NCBI RefSeq assembly: GCF_017301735.1
Contig: NZ_CP071090.1
Span: 10,220,001-10,284,000, forward strand
Length of the DNA: 64,000 bases
Direction: 5' to 3'
From: Pyxidicoccus parkwaysis
Lineage (GTDB): Bacteria > Myxococcota > Myxococcia > Myxococcales > Myxococcaceae
Below are positions 1-8,744 of this stretch, in pieces. The position numbers were made by a program, and so were the translations under genes. The notes beneath the pieces were generated by a model. The model saw only the letters and a list, made by a program, of their open reading frames with translations, was not told where the DNA came from and did no database searches. Position 1 is the first letter of the stretch. Every line of letters starts with the position of its first letter.

Positions 1-221
1 CACGTTGTAGCTCGCGCTGCCGTTCAACTGCGGCAGGAAGCCGGCGCGCGTCTGGTCCACGCGAGCCTGCGCCGCCTCCGTGCCGGCCCGCGCCGAGCGG
101 AGCTGCGGCTGCTGCTCGCGCGCCGTGGCCTCCGCCTGCTCCAGCGTGAGCACCCTCGGGGCTTCCGCCGCGAGCGCACCCGCACACCACCCCAGCACCA
201 CCACCATGGCCAACGTCCGCA

Positions 222-222
<1 letters not shown>
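1..222 (-). CDS. TolC-family outer-membrane efflux protein (N-terminal part, cut by window edge)
   Basis: Only the first 74 codons lie in the window. The translation opens with a short hydrophobic signal peptide (MRTLAMVVVLGWCAGALA) followed by LTLEQAEATAREQQPQL and a helix ending QTRAGFLPQLNGSASY. This is the standard start of TolC-like outer-membrane factors: LTLEEA motif, helix, then the xxPQLxxSASY turn into the first strand. The ATG overlaps the stop of the upstream permease (TGATG), so it is translationally coupled as the last gene of a MacA-MacB-TolC operon. It would form the outer-membrane channel of that exporter. Family is clear; substrate is unknown. Confidence 0.85.
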
Positions 223-1450
<1,228 letters not shown>

Positions 1451-1454
<4 letters not shown>

Positions 1455-2200
1455 GGCAGCGCCTCCTCTTCCTCGGGCAGCGGCACCGCGGCCTGCGGCA
1501 CCTGCCGCCGGTCCGCGACGATGCGGCCATCGCGTACCACCACCACGCGGCCGGCATACGCGGCGATGTCCGGCTCGTGCGTCACCACCACCAGTGTGAG
1601 TCCCTCGCGTTGCAGCTCCTGGAACAGCGCCATCACCTCCACGCTGGTGCGCGAGTCCAGGTTGCCGGTGGGCTCGTCCGCGAGGATGAGGCGCGGCCGG
1701 CCCACCAGCGCACGGGCGATGGCCACGCGCTGCTGCTGTCCGCCGGAGAGCTGCTTCGGATGGTGCTCCAGCCGCTCGCCCAGCCCCACGCGCTCCAGCG
1801 AGGCCTTCGCGCGCAGGCGCCGCTCGCGCGCGGGCACGCCTGCGTACAACAGCGGCAGCTCCACGTTCTCCAACGCGGTGGTGCGCGCCAGCAGGTTGAA
1901 GCTCTGGAAGACGAAGCCCAGCGTGCGGTTGCGCACGCGCGCCAATCCGTCTCTGTCGAGCCGCGCCACGTTGCGCCCTTCGAGGAGGTACTCACCCGTG
2001 GTGGGCTTGTCGAGGCACCCGAGGATGTTCATCAGCGTGGACTTGCCGGAGCCGCTCGTCCCCATGATGGCGACGAGCTCGCCCGGCTGGACGGAGAGGT
2101 CCACTCCGCGCAGGGCGCGCACCTCCACGTCTCCCGTCCGATAGATTTTGCTCACCCCGCGCAGCTCCACGAGCGGCGGGGCCTCACGTACCGCATCCAT
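1451..2200 (-). CDS. MacB/LolD-type ABC transporter ATP-binding protein
   Basis: 249 residues starting MDAVREAPPLVELRGVSKIYRTGDVEVRAL. The nucleotide-binding domain is complete: Walker A GTSGSGKST, Q-loop FVFQSFNLL, signature LSGGQQQRVAIARAL, Walker B LILADEPTGNLDS and the switch histidine in VVVTHEPDIA. The ADEPTGNLDS form and the short length place it in the LolD/MacB-N/FtsE group. I chose this ATG over longer upstream reading because the family motif VELRGVSKIY follows within 20 residues. It overlaps the permease by four bases and energises it. Confidence 0.92.
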
Positions 2201-2325
2201 GTCCCTCTTCTCCTCGCCGCCCTGAGCCACTTCTGAATCTCCGTGCACCTCGGAGCGACTCGGGCGAAGACGCCGCGCCGGTGTTTCGTCTCGCGTGCCG
2301 GCGCCTCGCGGTGGACCGGAGCGCC

Positions 2326-3645
2326 CTAGAAGGGCCCCCGTCCCGGAGGCCGCATGCCGCCGGGCCGCGCGCCCATGCCACCCGGCGCCGCTGTTGCCGC
2401 TGCCCCCGTGCTCGTCGCGGCCTGCCCGGTGACGATGGTGTCGCCCGCGTGCAAGTCGCCTTCGACCAACTCCGTGAAGCTGCCGTCCGTCAGTCCCGTC
2501 CGCACGCGCGCGGGCACGGGGCTCAGCGCTTGCGGCCGCAGCACGTACAGCACGCGACTGCCATCCTCGGCGCGCTCCGGAGCCGCGCCCTCCGGCGGAG
2601 CACCCTCGGTGGCCGCGGGCCGGAAGCGCAGCGCCGCGTTGGGCACCGCGAGCACGTTGTCCTTCTTCGCTGTGACGATGGTGACGTTGGCCGTCATGCC
2701 CGGCTTGAGCTTCAGCTCCGTGTTGGCCACGTCGATGACGGCGTCGTACGTGACGACGTTCTGCGTCGTCGTCGCCGCGTTGCGAATCTGCCGGATGGTG
2801 CCGGTGAAGTGCTCCCCGGGCCACGCGTCCACGGTGAACGTGGCCGTCATGCCCGCCTGGAGCCGGCCCACGTCCGCCTCGGCCACACTGGTGTGGACCT
2901 GCATCTTCCGCAGGTCCTCGGCAATCGTGAACAGCTTCGGCGCCTGGAGCGACGCGGCCACCGTCTGGCCCACGTCCACGTCGCGCGAGATGACCACGCC
3001 GTCGGTGGGCGAGACGATGGTGGCGTTGCGCAGGTTGACGTCGGCCTCGGACAGCGCGGCCTGGGCCTGCGCGAGCTGCCCCTCCATGGCCGCCACTTCC
3101 GCGCGAGCCGTCTCGGCGGTGGCCTCCGCCGTCTCCAAATCAGCCTGCGAGATGAACTGCTGCTGGCGCAGCGTGCGAGAGCGCTCGGCCTGCTTGCGCG
3201 AGTTCTCCGCGGACACGCGGGCCTTGGTGACGCTGGCGCGCGCCGCCACCAGGTTCGCCTTCGCGCGCTCCACCGCCGCGTTGAGGAGCTGCGGGTCCAG
3301 CCGCGCGATGACCTGGCCCTTCTTCACCTCGGAGTTGAAGTCGGCCAGCAACTCCTGGATGCGGCCGGACACCTGGCTGCCGACCTCCACCGTCACCAGC
3401 GCGGACAGGGTGCCGGTGGCCGTCACCTTCGTGGTGATGCGCCGGGGCTCCACCTTCGCCGTCTGGAACGCGGCCGCGGGGTCCACCGGACGGCTCCGGG
3501 CGCGCCAGAAGCCCATCGCGCCCACCACCGCCACGGCCAACAGCGCCCAGCCCCACCAGGGCATGCGGCGCTTCCTCTCCTCCACCTCGGGGACCGCGGG
3601 AGCAGGAACTTCGAGGCTCCGCGGCGCTTCGCTCACGACCTTCAT
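2326..3645 (-). CDS. macA: MacA-like periplasmic adaptor (membrane fusion protein)
   Basis: 439 residues: a cytoplasmic tail, one membrane anchor (WWGWALLAVAVVGAMGFW, about 30-47), a lipoyl/barrel half-motif (VTATGTLSALVTVEVGSQVSGRI), a long coiled-coil hairpin (about 100-210), the second half-motif (IVSPTDGVVISRDVDVGQTVAASL) and beta-barrel plus membrane-proximal domains. This order is typical of HlyD/MacA adaptors. The C-terminus is a Gly/Pro/Met-rich tail (GGMGARPGGMRPPGRGPF) of unknown role. It lies 125 bp upstream of its ATPase and bridges inner-membrane MacB to the TolC channel. Confidence 0.9.
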   Translation of the reverse strand: MKVVSEAPRSLEVPAPAVPEVEERKRRMPWWGWALLAVAVVGAMGFWRARSRPVDPAAAFQTAKVEPRRITTKVTATGTLSALVTVEVGSQVSGRIQELLADFNSEVKKGQVIARLDPQLLNAAVERAKANLVAARASVTKARVSAENSRKQAERSRTLRQQQFISQADLETAEATAETARAEVAAMEGQLAQAQAALSEADVNLRNATIVSPTDGVVISRDVDVGQTVAASLQAPKLFTIAEDLRKMQVHTSVAEADVGRLQAGMTATFTVDAWPGEHFTGTIRQIRNAATTTQNVVTYDAVIDVANTELKLKPGMTANVTIVTAKKDNVLAVPNAALRFRPAATEGAPPEGAAPERAEDGSRVLYVLRPQALSPVPARVRTGLTDGSFTELVEGDLHAGDTIVTGQAATSTGAAATAAPGGMGARPGGMRPPGRGPF

Positions 3646-3685
3646 GCCCCCAGATGTACGGGGCGCTTCATTTCATTGAATGACG

Positions 3686-3790
3686 ACCGGATTACGGCCC
3701 GTGTCACCCGAGGGACGAAGCGTGCTCCACCCACCCGCCGCTGGAACAGCGGGAGGGAGTTGCAACCGGATTACACCCGGTGTCACGCGT
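3686..3790. repeat. Two-copy direct repeat upstream of macA
   Basis: A roughly 24-bp element (ACCGGATTAC, a variable CRCCC, then GTGTCAC and CG) occurs at about 3686-3710 and again at 3765-3790, 79 bp apart. The second copy overlaps the end of the sensor-kinase gene. It contains the partly palindromic core ACACC-C-GGTGT. Position, between the two-component genes and macA, suggests a regulator-binding site or internal promoter; that is inference. Confidence 0.4.
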
Positions 3791-5219
3791 GGACCGAGGC
3801 CGAGACTGACTCCGCCTGCCCGCCCGTTGGAGCAGCAGGAAGAGTGATGCGGGCGGTGGTCCCCTCGCCCGGCCGGCTCTCCAGTGTGAGCGTCCCCCCG
3901 TGCGCATCCACGATTCGCCGCGCCAGCGTGAGGCCCAATCCCACGCCGCCCGTCTTCCGCGCGCGGCTGCGGTCCGTGCGGAAGAACGGCGTGCCCACGC
4001 GAGGCAGGTCCGCCGCTTCGATGCCGATGCCCTGGTCCACCACCTCGAACTGGAGCCCTTGTCCGGTGGCGCGCGCATGCAGGTGCACGGTGGTGCGCGG
4101 CTCGGAGTACTTGCCCGCGTTGTCGAGCAGGTTGTCCAGCACGCGGCGCAGCAGCACCGGGTCCGCATCCAGCGCGGGCAGGTGCTCGTCCACGCTCACC
4201 ACCAGCGTGTGCGTGGGGCGGGACGTGCGGAAGCGGCCCGCGGCCTTGTCCACCAGGGCGCGCGCATCCACGCGCTCGTTGCGCAGCGGCGGCGCGCCAG
4301 CAGTGGAGCCCTCGCTGGACAGGTCCAGCTTCGCGGCGGTGAGCACGTCATCCACCAGTCGCTCCAGCTCGGACAGGTCCTCCGTGATGTCGGTGAGCAT
4401 CTCGCGCGCGGTGTCGGCGTCACCCTCGGCGGCGAGGTCCAGCGCCACGCGGATGCGGGACAGCGGCGTGCGCAGCTCGTGCGACACGTTGGCCAGCAGC
4501 TCCTTCTGCGAGCGCAACAGGTGGGTGATGCGGCCGGCCATCTCGTCGAAGGCCTCGGCCACCTCGCCCAATTCGTCGCGGCGACGGAAGCCGGTGCGCG
4601 TGTCCAGCTTCCCCGCGCCGAAGTCGCGCGCCACCTGCGCCAACCGTTGCAGCGGCCCCGCCAGCGTGCGAGCGAAGACCAGCGACGTAATCGCCGTGCA
4701 CACCAGCACCGCGGCGACGATGAACGTGGTGTTCTCCGCGGGCGGTCCGGGAGGACGCATGGAGATGGAGACATACCCTTCCACCGGCCCCTGCTCGGGG
4801 ATGGGCAGCGTGAGCACGGGAAAGGGCCCCGGCGGTGGAGCACCGGGACGCGGCCCGGGCCCCTGCCCGGGGGCGGGCCAGGTGAGACTCGCGACCTTAT
4901 CGGGGTTCAGCGGCGGCGTGGGCTGGGACATGTTGGTGGCAATGAGCCGCCCGGACGCGTCGCGCACCGTCACCTCGGCGTCGAGAAACCTCGCTGCGCG
5001 GTCCAGCGACTCCTGGAGCGCCTCCGGGTCGTTGCGCAGCTGCGCCCACTCGCTGACGTTGTACTGCACGTTCCGGACGAAGCCGTGCTTGAAGGGCCGC
5101 TCCAACACGAGGGAGCGCGCGAGGTACAGCACCCCGCTGACGAGCACGAGCTGCGTGAGGCCCACCAGGTAGATGCGCAGCAGCAGCCGGCCGGGACGCC
5201 GGAAGGAGTATCCGCTCAA
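3783..5219 (-). CDS. Sensor histidine kinase, CpxA-like architecture
   Basis: 478 residues if it starts at the TTG that overlaps the regulator's stop codon (TTGA), which gives an N-terminus SGYSFRRPGRLLLRIY leading straight into the first membrane segment. A proline-rich periplasmic loop (about 40-155), second membrane segment (NTTFIVAAVLVCTAITSLVFA), HAMP, then HisKA with phosphoacceptor His247 in NVSHELRTPLSRIR. The ATPase domain has N-box NLLDNAGKYSEP and G-box GGVGLGLTLARRIV. It is coupled to the response-regulator gene and lies just upstream of the macA export operon and divergent to a Spy-like gene, so it likely senses envelope stress. The start codon is the least certain part. Confidence 0.88.
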   Translation of the reverse strand: MSGYSFRRPGRLLLRIYLVGLTQLVLVSGVLYLARSLVLERPFKHGFVRNVQYNVSEWAQLRNDPEALQESLDRAARFLDAEVTVRDASGRLIATNMSQPTPPLNPDKVASLTWPAPGQGPGPRPGAPPPGPFPVLTLPIPEQGPVEGYVSISMRPPGPPAENTTFIVAAVLVCTAITSLVFARTLAGPLQRLAQVARDFGAGKLDTRTGFRRRDELGEVAEAFDEMAGRITHLLRSQKELLANVSHELRTPLSRIRVALDLAAEGDADTAREMLTDITEDLSELERLVDDVLTAAKLDLSSEGSTAGAPPLRNERVDARALVDKAAGRFRTSRPTHTLVVSVDEHLPALDADPVLLRRVLDNLLDNAGKYSEPRTTVHLHARATGQGLQFEVVDQGIGIEAADLPRVGTPFFRTDRSRARKTGGVGLGLTLARRIVDAHGGTLTLESRPGEGTTARITLPAAPTGGQAESVSASVHA

Positions 5220-5986
5220 GTCTCTTCCCCGGTGGCGAGCATGTAGCCTGCTCCGCGTACCGTCTTCAGCAGCGTGGGGTTGCGCGGGTCCGCCTCCAGC
5301 TTCTGCCGCAGCCGGAAGATGTGCACGTCCACCGAGCGGTCGAACACCTCGTCCGCGCTGCCCTTCACCAAATCGAGCAGCTGCTCGCGGCTGAGCACGC
5401 GGCCGGCGCGCTCGGCGAGCACGCGCAGGAGGCCGAACTCGTACGTGGTGAGGTGCAGCACCTTGCCGTCCAGCGTGGCCTTGAGGCTGCGCGGGTCCAG
5501 CGTGAGGCGGCCCGCGTGCACGGGCTGCGTGGCGGGACCGGCCTTGCCCCGGGCGCGCCGCACCTGGGCGCGGATGCGGGCGAGCAGCTCGCGCGACGAG
5601 TAGGGCTTGGGAAGGTAGTCGTCCGCGCCCGTCTCCAGGCCGAGCACGCGGTCGGCCTCCTCGCCTCGCGCCGTCACCATGATGATGGGCACGTCGGTGC
5701 GGCCGCGAAGCTCGCGGCACACCTCCAGGCCGTCGCGGCCGGGGAGCATGAGGTCCAGCAGCACGACGTCGAACGTGTGACGGCTCGTCTCCGTGAGCGC
5801 GTCGGTGCCGGAGTGGGCCACGGTGACGATGACACCGTGCTCCTGGAGGTAACGACTGGTGAGGCGAGCCAGCCGCTCGTCATCCTCGACGAGCAGGACC
5901 TGGACGGTGCCCTCTTCCGGGGCCGGATGCGTGGGCTGCTCCATGAACTGAATCTCCCGCATTGCGCTCTCCGGCAAGGGTAACAA
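5216..5986 (-). CDS. OmpR/CpxR-family response regulator
   Basis: 256 residues. The receiver domain contains acidic pair D35-D36 (VLLVEDDERLA), phosphoacceptor D78 (VVLLDLMLPG), the conserved MVTARGEE and K127 (YLPKPYSSREL). A winged-helix C-terminal domain ends with LTTYEFGLLRVLAERAGRVLSREQLLD, the RSVDVHIFRLRQKLE recognition region and VRGAGYML. It is the first gene of the run to the kinase and probably to the MacAB-TolC genes. Alternative internal starts (M9 or M15) are equally compatible with the receiver-domain boundary. Confidence 0.92.
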   Translation of the reverse strand: MLPLPESAMREIQFMEQPTHPAPEEGTVQVLLVEDDERLARLTSRYLQEHGVIVTVAHSGTDALTETSRHTFDVVLLDLMLPGRDGLEVCRELRGRTDVPIIMVTARGEEADRVLGLETGADDYLPKPYSSRELLARIRAQVRRARGKAGPATQPVHAGRLTLDPRSLKATLDGKVLHLTTYEFGLLRVLAERAGRVLSREQLLDLVKGSADEVFDRSVDVHIFRLRQKLEADPRNPTLLKTVRGAGYMLATGEET

Positions 5987-6278
5987 TGAAAGGTGTGGTC
6001 CGGAGGCCTTGGAGGGGTGTCTGGTCTCGTCTTGAAGGCGAGTCGGAAGACTTTACCGCCGGGCCACGCGTTCAACCTCTCACCGGCCCTTTTCCGCAAC
6101 ACTTCGAAGCGATGACGAAATGTTACGGGGCCGGGGGTGGCCGCCGACACATGCCGTAATGAGGGGTTCATCTCCAGGACATGGGGCGGGTCCAGATTGC
6201 ACGGTGAAGGGCCAGGGACCTGCCGGGCAGGCGCTGGACGGCAGGGTGGCCCTGGCCCATGAGCAACTGGAGGAAGTC

Positions 6279-6815
6279 ATGGCCTGTTGGAAGAAGCTGC
6301 CGCTGGTGATGGTGATGGCGTTCCCGCTGCTGGCGTGTGCGCAGGATGCGCAGGCGCAGCGTGGCTCGGGAGGCGGGGAGATGATGCGCCGGCGCCCGCC
6401 GTCCTCGCTGCAGGTGCTGCTGGAGAATCGGGAGACGCTCGCCCTCACGCCGGAGCAGGTGGGGAAGGTGACGGAGCTGCAGGCGGCGCTGGAGACGAAG
6501 AATGCGCCGCTCATCGAGAAGCTGGAGGCGCTGCGGCCGCCGCGCCCGCCGCCGCCGGGAGATGGCAGCCGCGCGGGCAACGGCCCCCCGGGAGGCGCGC
6601 CGCCGGACGCGGCGGAGATGGAGGCGCGCAGGCAGCAGGTGGAGCCGCTGTTCCAGGAGGTGCGCGCCAATGACGATGCCGCGTACGCGCAGGCGGAGGC
6701 GGTGCTGAGCGACGCGCAGAAGACGAAGGCGCGCGCGCTCATCTCGCAGGTGCGCGAGCAGGAGCGCAGCCGGCGCGAGGCGATGCACCAGCGGATGCGG
6801 GGCGGCGGTCAGTGA
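6279..6815 (+). CDS. Spy/LTxxQ-like predicted lipoprotein
   Basis: 178 residues from an ATG preceded by a good ribosome site (GGAGG, 5 nt spacing). The signal peptide MACWKKLPLVMVMAFPLLAC ends in a lipobox (LLAC). The mature part is helical, with an LTPEQVGKVTELQ motif like the LTxxQ repeats of CpxP/Spy periplasmic chaperones and heavy-metal sensor proteins, a Pro/Gly linker, then a charged coiled coil rich in Arg and Gln. It is divergent from the OmpR-type regulator, which suggests regulation by, and possibly feedback on, the adjacent sensor kinase. Family assignment rests on the motif and size only. Confidence 0.7.
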   Translation: MACWKKLPLVMVMAFPLLACAQDAQAQRGSGGGEMMRRRPPSSLQVLLENRETLALTPEQVGKVTELQAALETKNAPLIEKLEALRPPRPPPPGDGSRAGNGPPGGAPPDAAEMEARRQQVEPLFQEVRANDDAAYAQAEAVLSDAQKTKARALISQVREQERSRREAMHQRMRGGGQ

Positions 6816-6872
6816 ACCCCTGGCCCTTGCTGTGGTTTCTCGCGCTGCCTCCCGAGGCGGCGCGGAAATCCC

Positions 6873-6904
6873 GGCGCGCGGTGGACCCCACGCCACCGCG
6901 CGCC
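6873..6904. terminator. Perfect 12-bp stem hairpin downstream of the Spy-like gene
   Basis: GGCGCGCGGTGG at 6873-6884 pairs perfectly with CCACCGCGCGCC at 6893-6904 across an 8-nt loop. It lies between convergent genes ending at 6815 and 7024. There is no U-tract, so terminator function is inferred from position and stem strength. Confidence 0.55.
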
Positions 6905-6980
6905 CGGGGCCGGGAGCGTGTCACGAGCTCACGGGCCCGTATTCCGGTGGCGCGAGTCGCCAAGGCGAAGAGCAGCCGCT

Positions 6981-7018
6981 GAGCGCCGCGTACCCGGGCA
7001 CGGCCAGCCCGGGCGCTC
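6981..7018. terminator. Nested GC hairpin downstream of the SDR gene
   Basis: Outer arms GAGCGCC (6981-6987) and GGCGCTC (7012-7018) with inner arms CCCGGGC (6993-6999) and GCCCGGG (7007-7013); the inner and outer 3' arms overlap by two bases, so the two stems are alternatives or extend one another. It sits immediately downstream of the minus-strand SDR. Confidence 0.45.
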
Positions 7019-7023
7019 ACGCG

Positions 7024-7740
7024 TCACACGAGCCTGTGCCCGCCGTCCACGTGCAGCGTCTCTCCGGTGGTGAAGCCGTTCCCCATGAGGAAGAGGACGG
7101 CACTGCCGATGTCAGCGGGAACTCCCACCCGCCCGACGGGGAGCCGGCGCGCGTGCTGCTCGAGGCGCTCCTGCTTCGCGGCCCCCGCGATGACATCCCA
7201 CATCGGCGTGTCAATCCATCCAGGGGAGATGACGTTGACGCGCACCGGTGCCAGCTCCAGCGCCAGCGAGCGCGCGAGCGCCACCAGTGCGCCATTCACC
7301 GAGGCGATGACGGCCCCGCCCGGGCCGGGCCTGTCCGCGGCGACGCCGCCGGTGAAGGTGAGCGAGCCCGGGCCCTCGAAGCGCGCATGCTTCGCGACGT
7401 TGAACGCTGCCATGAGCTTCGAGTCGAGGGTGCGACGCGCCTGCGCCAAATCGAACTGGCGGATGGGCGCGTAGTACGCATGTACCGCGGTGACGACGAC
7501 GTGGTTCACGGGAGGCCGGGACTGGAAGAGCTCGCGCACCTGGGCCTCCTCGGTGACGTCGGCGGTGAAGGTGCGAACGCGCTGCCCGTTGCCGAGCCGG
7601 GACGCCGCGGCCTCGAGCTTCTCGGGAGCCCGGCCCACGAGCGTCACGGAGGCCCCAGCCTCCAGGGCCGCGCTGGCCACTCCGAGTCCGATGCCCGACG
7701 AACCACCGATGACGACGACATGCTGGTCTTGAAGGTTCAT
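7024..7740 (-). CDS. Atypical short-chain dehydrogenase/reductase
   Basis: 238 residues. The Rossmann start VVVIGGSSGIGLGVA gives the TGxxxGIG-type dinucleotide site, and the C-terminus has the SDR landmarks VRVNVISPGWIDTP, GRVGVPADIGSAVLFLMGNGFTTGETLHVDGG. The region that should hold the catalytic YxxxK instead reads AVIASVNGALVALARSLALELAP, with no Tyr or Lys in register. This resembles an SDR subgroup that binds cofactor but lacks the classical active site; whether it is a redox enzyme is uncertain. The start MNLQDQHVV is chosen because it places the nucleotide site at the usual distance. Divergent from the LysR gene. Confidence 0.85.
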   Translation of the reverse strand: MNLQDQHVVVIGGSSGIGLGVASAALEAGASVTLVGRAPEKLEAAASRLGNGQRVRTFTADVTEEAQVRELFQSRPPVNHVVVTAVHAYYAPIRQFDLAQARRTLDSKLMAAFNVAKHARFEGPGSLTFTGGVAADRPGPGGAVIASVNGALVALARSLALELAPVRVNVISPGWIDTPMWDVIAGAAKQERLEQHARRLPVGRVGVPADIGSAVLFLMGNGFTTGETLHVDGGHRLV

Positions 7741-7772
7741 GTCCCAGAAGTAGCGATTCAGGGCGTCGCGGG

Positions 7773-7805
7773 CCATGGGATGCCGTGGCAAGCTCCATCC
7801 CATGG
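7773..7805. promoter_or_regulatory. Perfect 10-bp inverted repeat between SDR and LysR genes
   Basis: CCATGGGATG (7773-7782) is the exact reverse complement of CATCCCATGG (7796-7805) with a 13-nt spacer. It lies between the divergent SDR and LysR genes and its right arm covers the proposed LysR start codon. Likely the LysR operator. Confidence 0.5.
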
Positions 7806-8689
7806 ATGGAATGATGCCCCTGGAGGACCTGCGGCTCTTCGCGGCGGTGGCGAGGCACCTGAGCTTCGTGGAGGCGGCGAAGCGGCTCGGAGTGCCCACC
7901 AGCACGCTGAGCCGCAGGGTGGCGCATCTGGAGGAGGCCCTGGGCGCCCGCCTGCTGCAACGCACGTCACGGAAGGTAGGCCTCACGATTGAGGGAGAGC
8001 GACTGCTGGAGCGCGCCGGTCCGTTGCTGGACGAACTGGCCTCAGTGCTGGACCGGACGGTGGACCGCGAGGAGGAGCCAGCGGGGAGGCTGCGCGTGAC
8101 GGCGCCGGTGCTGACGGGGAGCCAGCGGATTGCGCCCGCGCTGTTCGCCTTCGCCGCGAAGCATCCGCGCATCAATGTGGAGCTCACGCTGACCAACGCG
8201 GTGGTATCGCTGGTCGAGGAGGGCTACGACCTGGCCTTCCGGATGGGGCCCATTCTGGACGCGGAGCTGGTGGCGAGGCGCATCTGGAGCATGCCCTTCG
8301 CCATCGCCGCGTCGCCGCGCTACGTGCGCGAGGTGCTCCACGGCCGGACGCGATTGGACAGGGACACGCTCGCCTCCGTGCCCGCGGTGATGAGCCGTGC
8401 CGGAGGGACGTGGCACCTGCGCCGCAAGGACGGCTCGCTCGATGAGCTGCGCCCCAACGAGCGGCACACGGTGAATGACCCGAGGGTGGCGATTGCCGCC
8501 GCGGTGGAGGGACTGGGCGTGGTCTGCGCGCCGACGGACGCATTGAAGCCGCACGGCGACAAGCTGGTGCAGCTCACGGTGGTGGGGCGCACCGTGGAGC
8601 CGCGAGAGCTTTTCGCCGTGTATCCGTCACGGCGGCTGCTGCCCCGCCGCGTGCGCCTCGCGCTCGACTGGGTGAAGGAGCACGGCTGA
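7802..8689 (+). CDS. LysR-family transcriptional regulator
   Basis: About 295 residues. The N-terminal winged helix reads PLEDLRLFAAVARHLSFVEAAKRLGVPTSTLSRRVAHLEEALGARLLQRTSRKVGLT, a textbook LysR DNA-binding domain; the rest matches the two-lobed substrate-binding domain (GRLRVTAPVLTGSQRIAPALFAF, LVEEGYDLAFRMGP). It is divergent from the SDR gene, the usual arrangement for a LysR regulator and its target. The start is ambiguous: ATG 7802 is used, but ATG 7811 (MMPLED) would free the inverted repeat from the coding region. Confidence 0.93.
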   Translation: MDGMMPLEDLRLFAAVARHLSFVEAAKRLGVPTSTLSRRVAHLEEALGARLLQRTSRKVGLTIEGERLLERAGPLLDELASVLDRTVDREEEPAGRLRVTAPVLTGSQRIAPALFAFAAKHPRINVELTLTNAVVSLVEEGYDLAFRMGPILDAELVARRIWSMPFAIAASPRYVREVLHGRTRLDRDTLASVPAVMSRAGGTWHLRRKDGSLDELRPNERHTVNDPRVAIAAAVEGLGVVCAPTDALKPHGDKLVQLTVVGRTVEPRELFAVYPSRRLLPRRVRLALDWVKEHG

Positions 8690-8744
8690 TAGTTGATGCA
8701 CGGCACGTGCGCCACGCGCCCTGGCCATGAAGCTCAACGCATGC

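Noticed and set aside
2281-5246. Very long open frames of up to 963 codons on the plus strand opposite the MacA and kinase genes
   Set aside because: They are Arg/Ala/His-rich antisense shadows typical of very GC-rich DNA, with no domains or ribosome sites; the minus-strand genes explain the region.
8690-8744. Terminator between the LysR and acyl-CoA ligase genes
   Set aside because: Only short partial complementarity (GCACG/CGTGC) was found; too weak to call.
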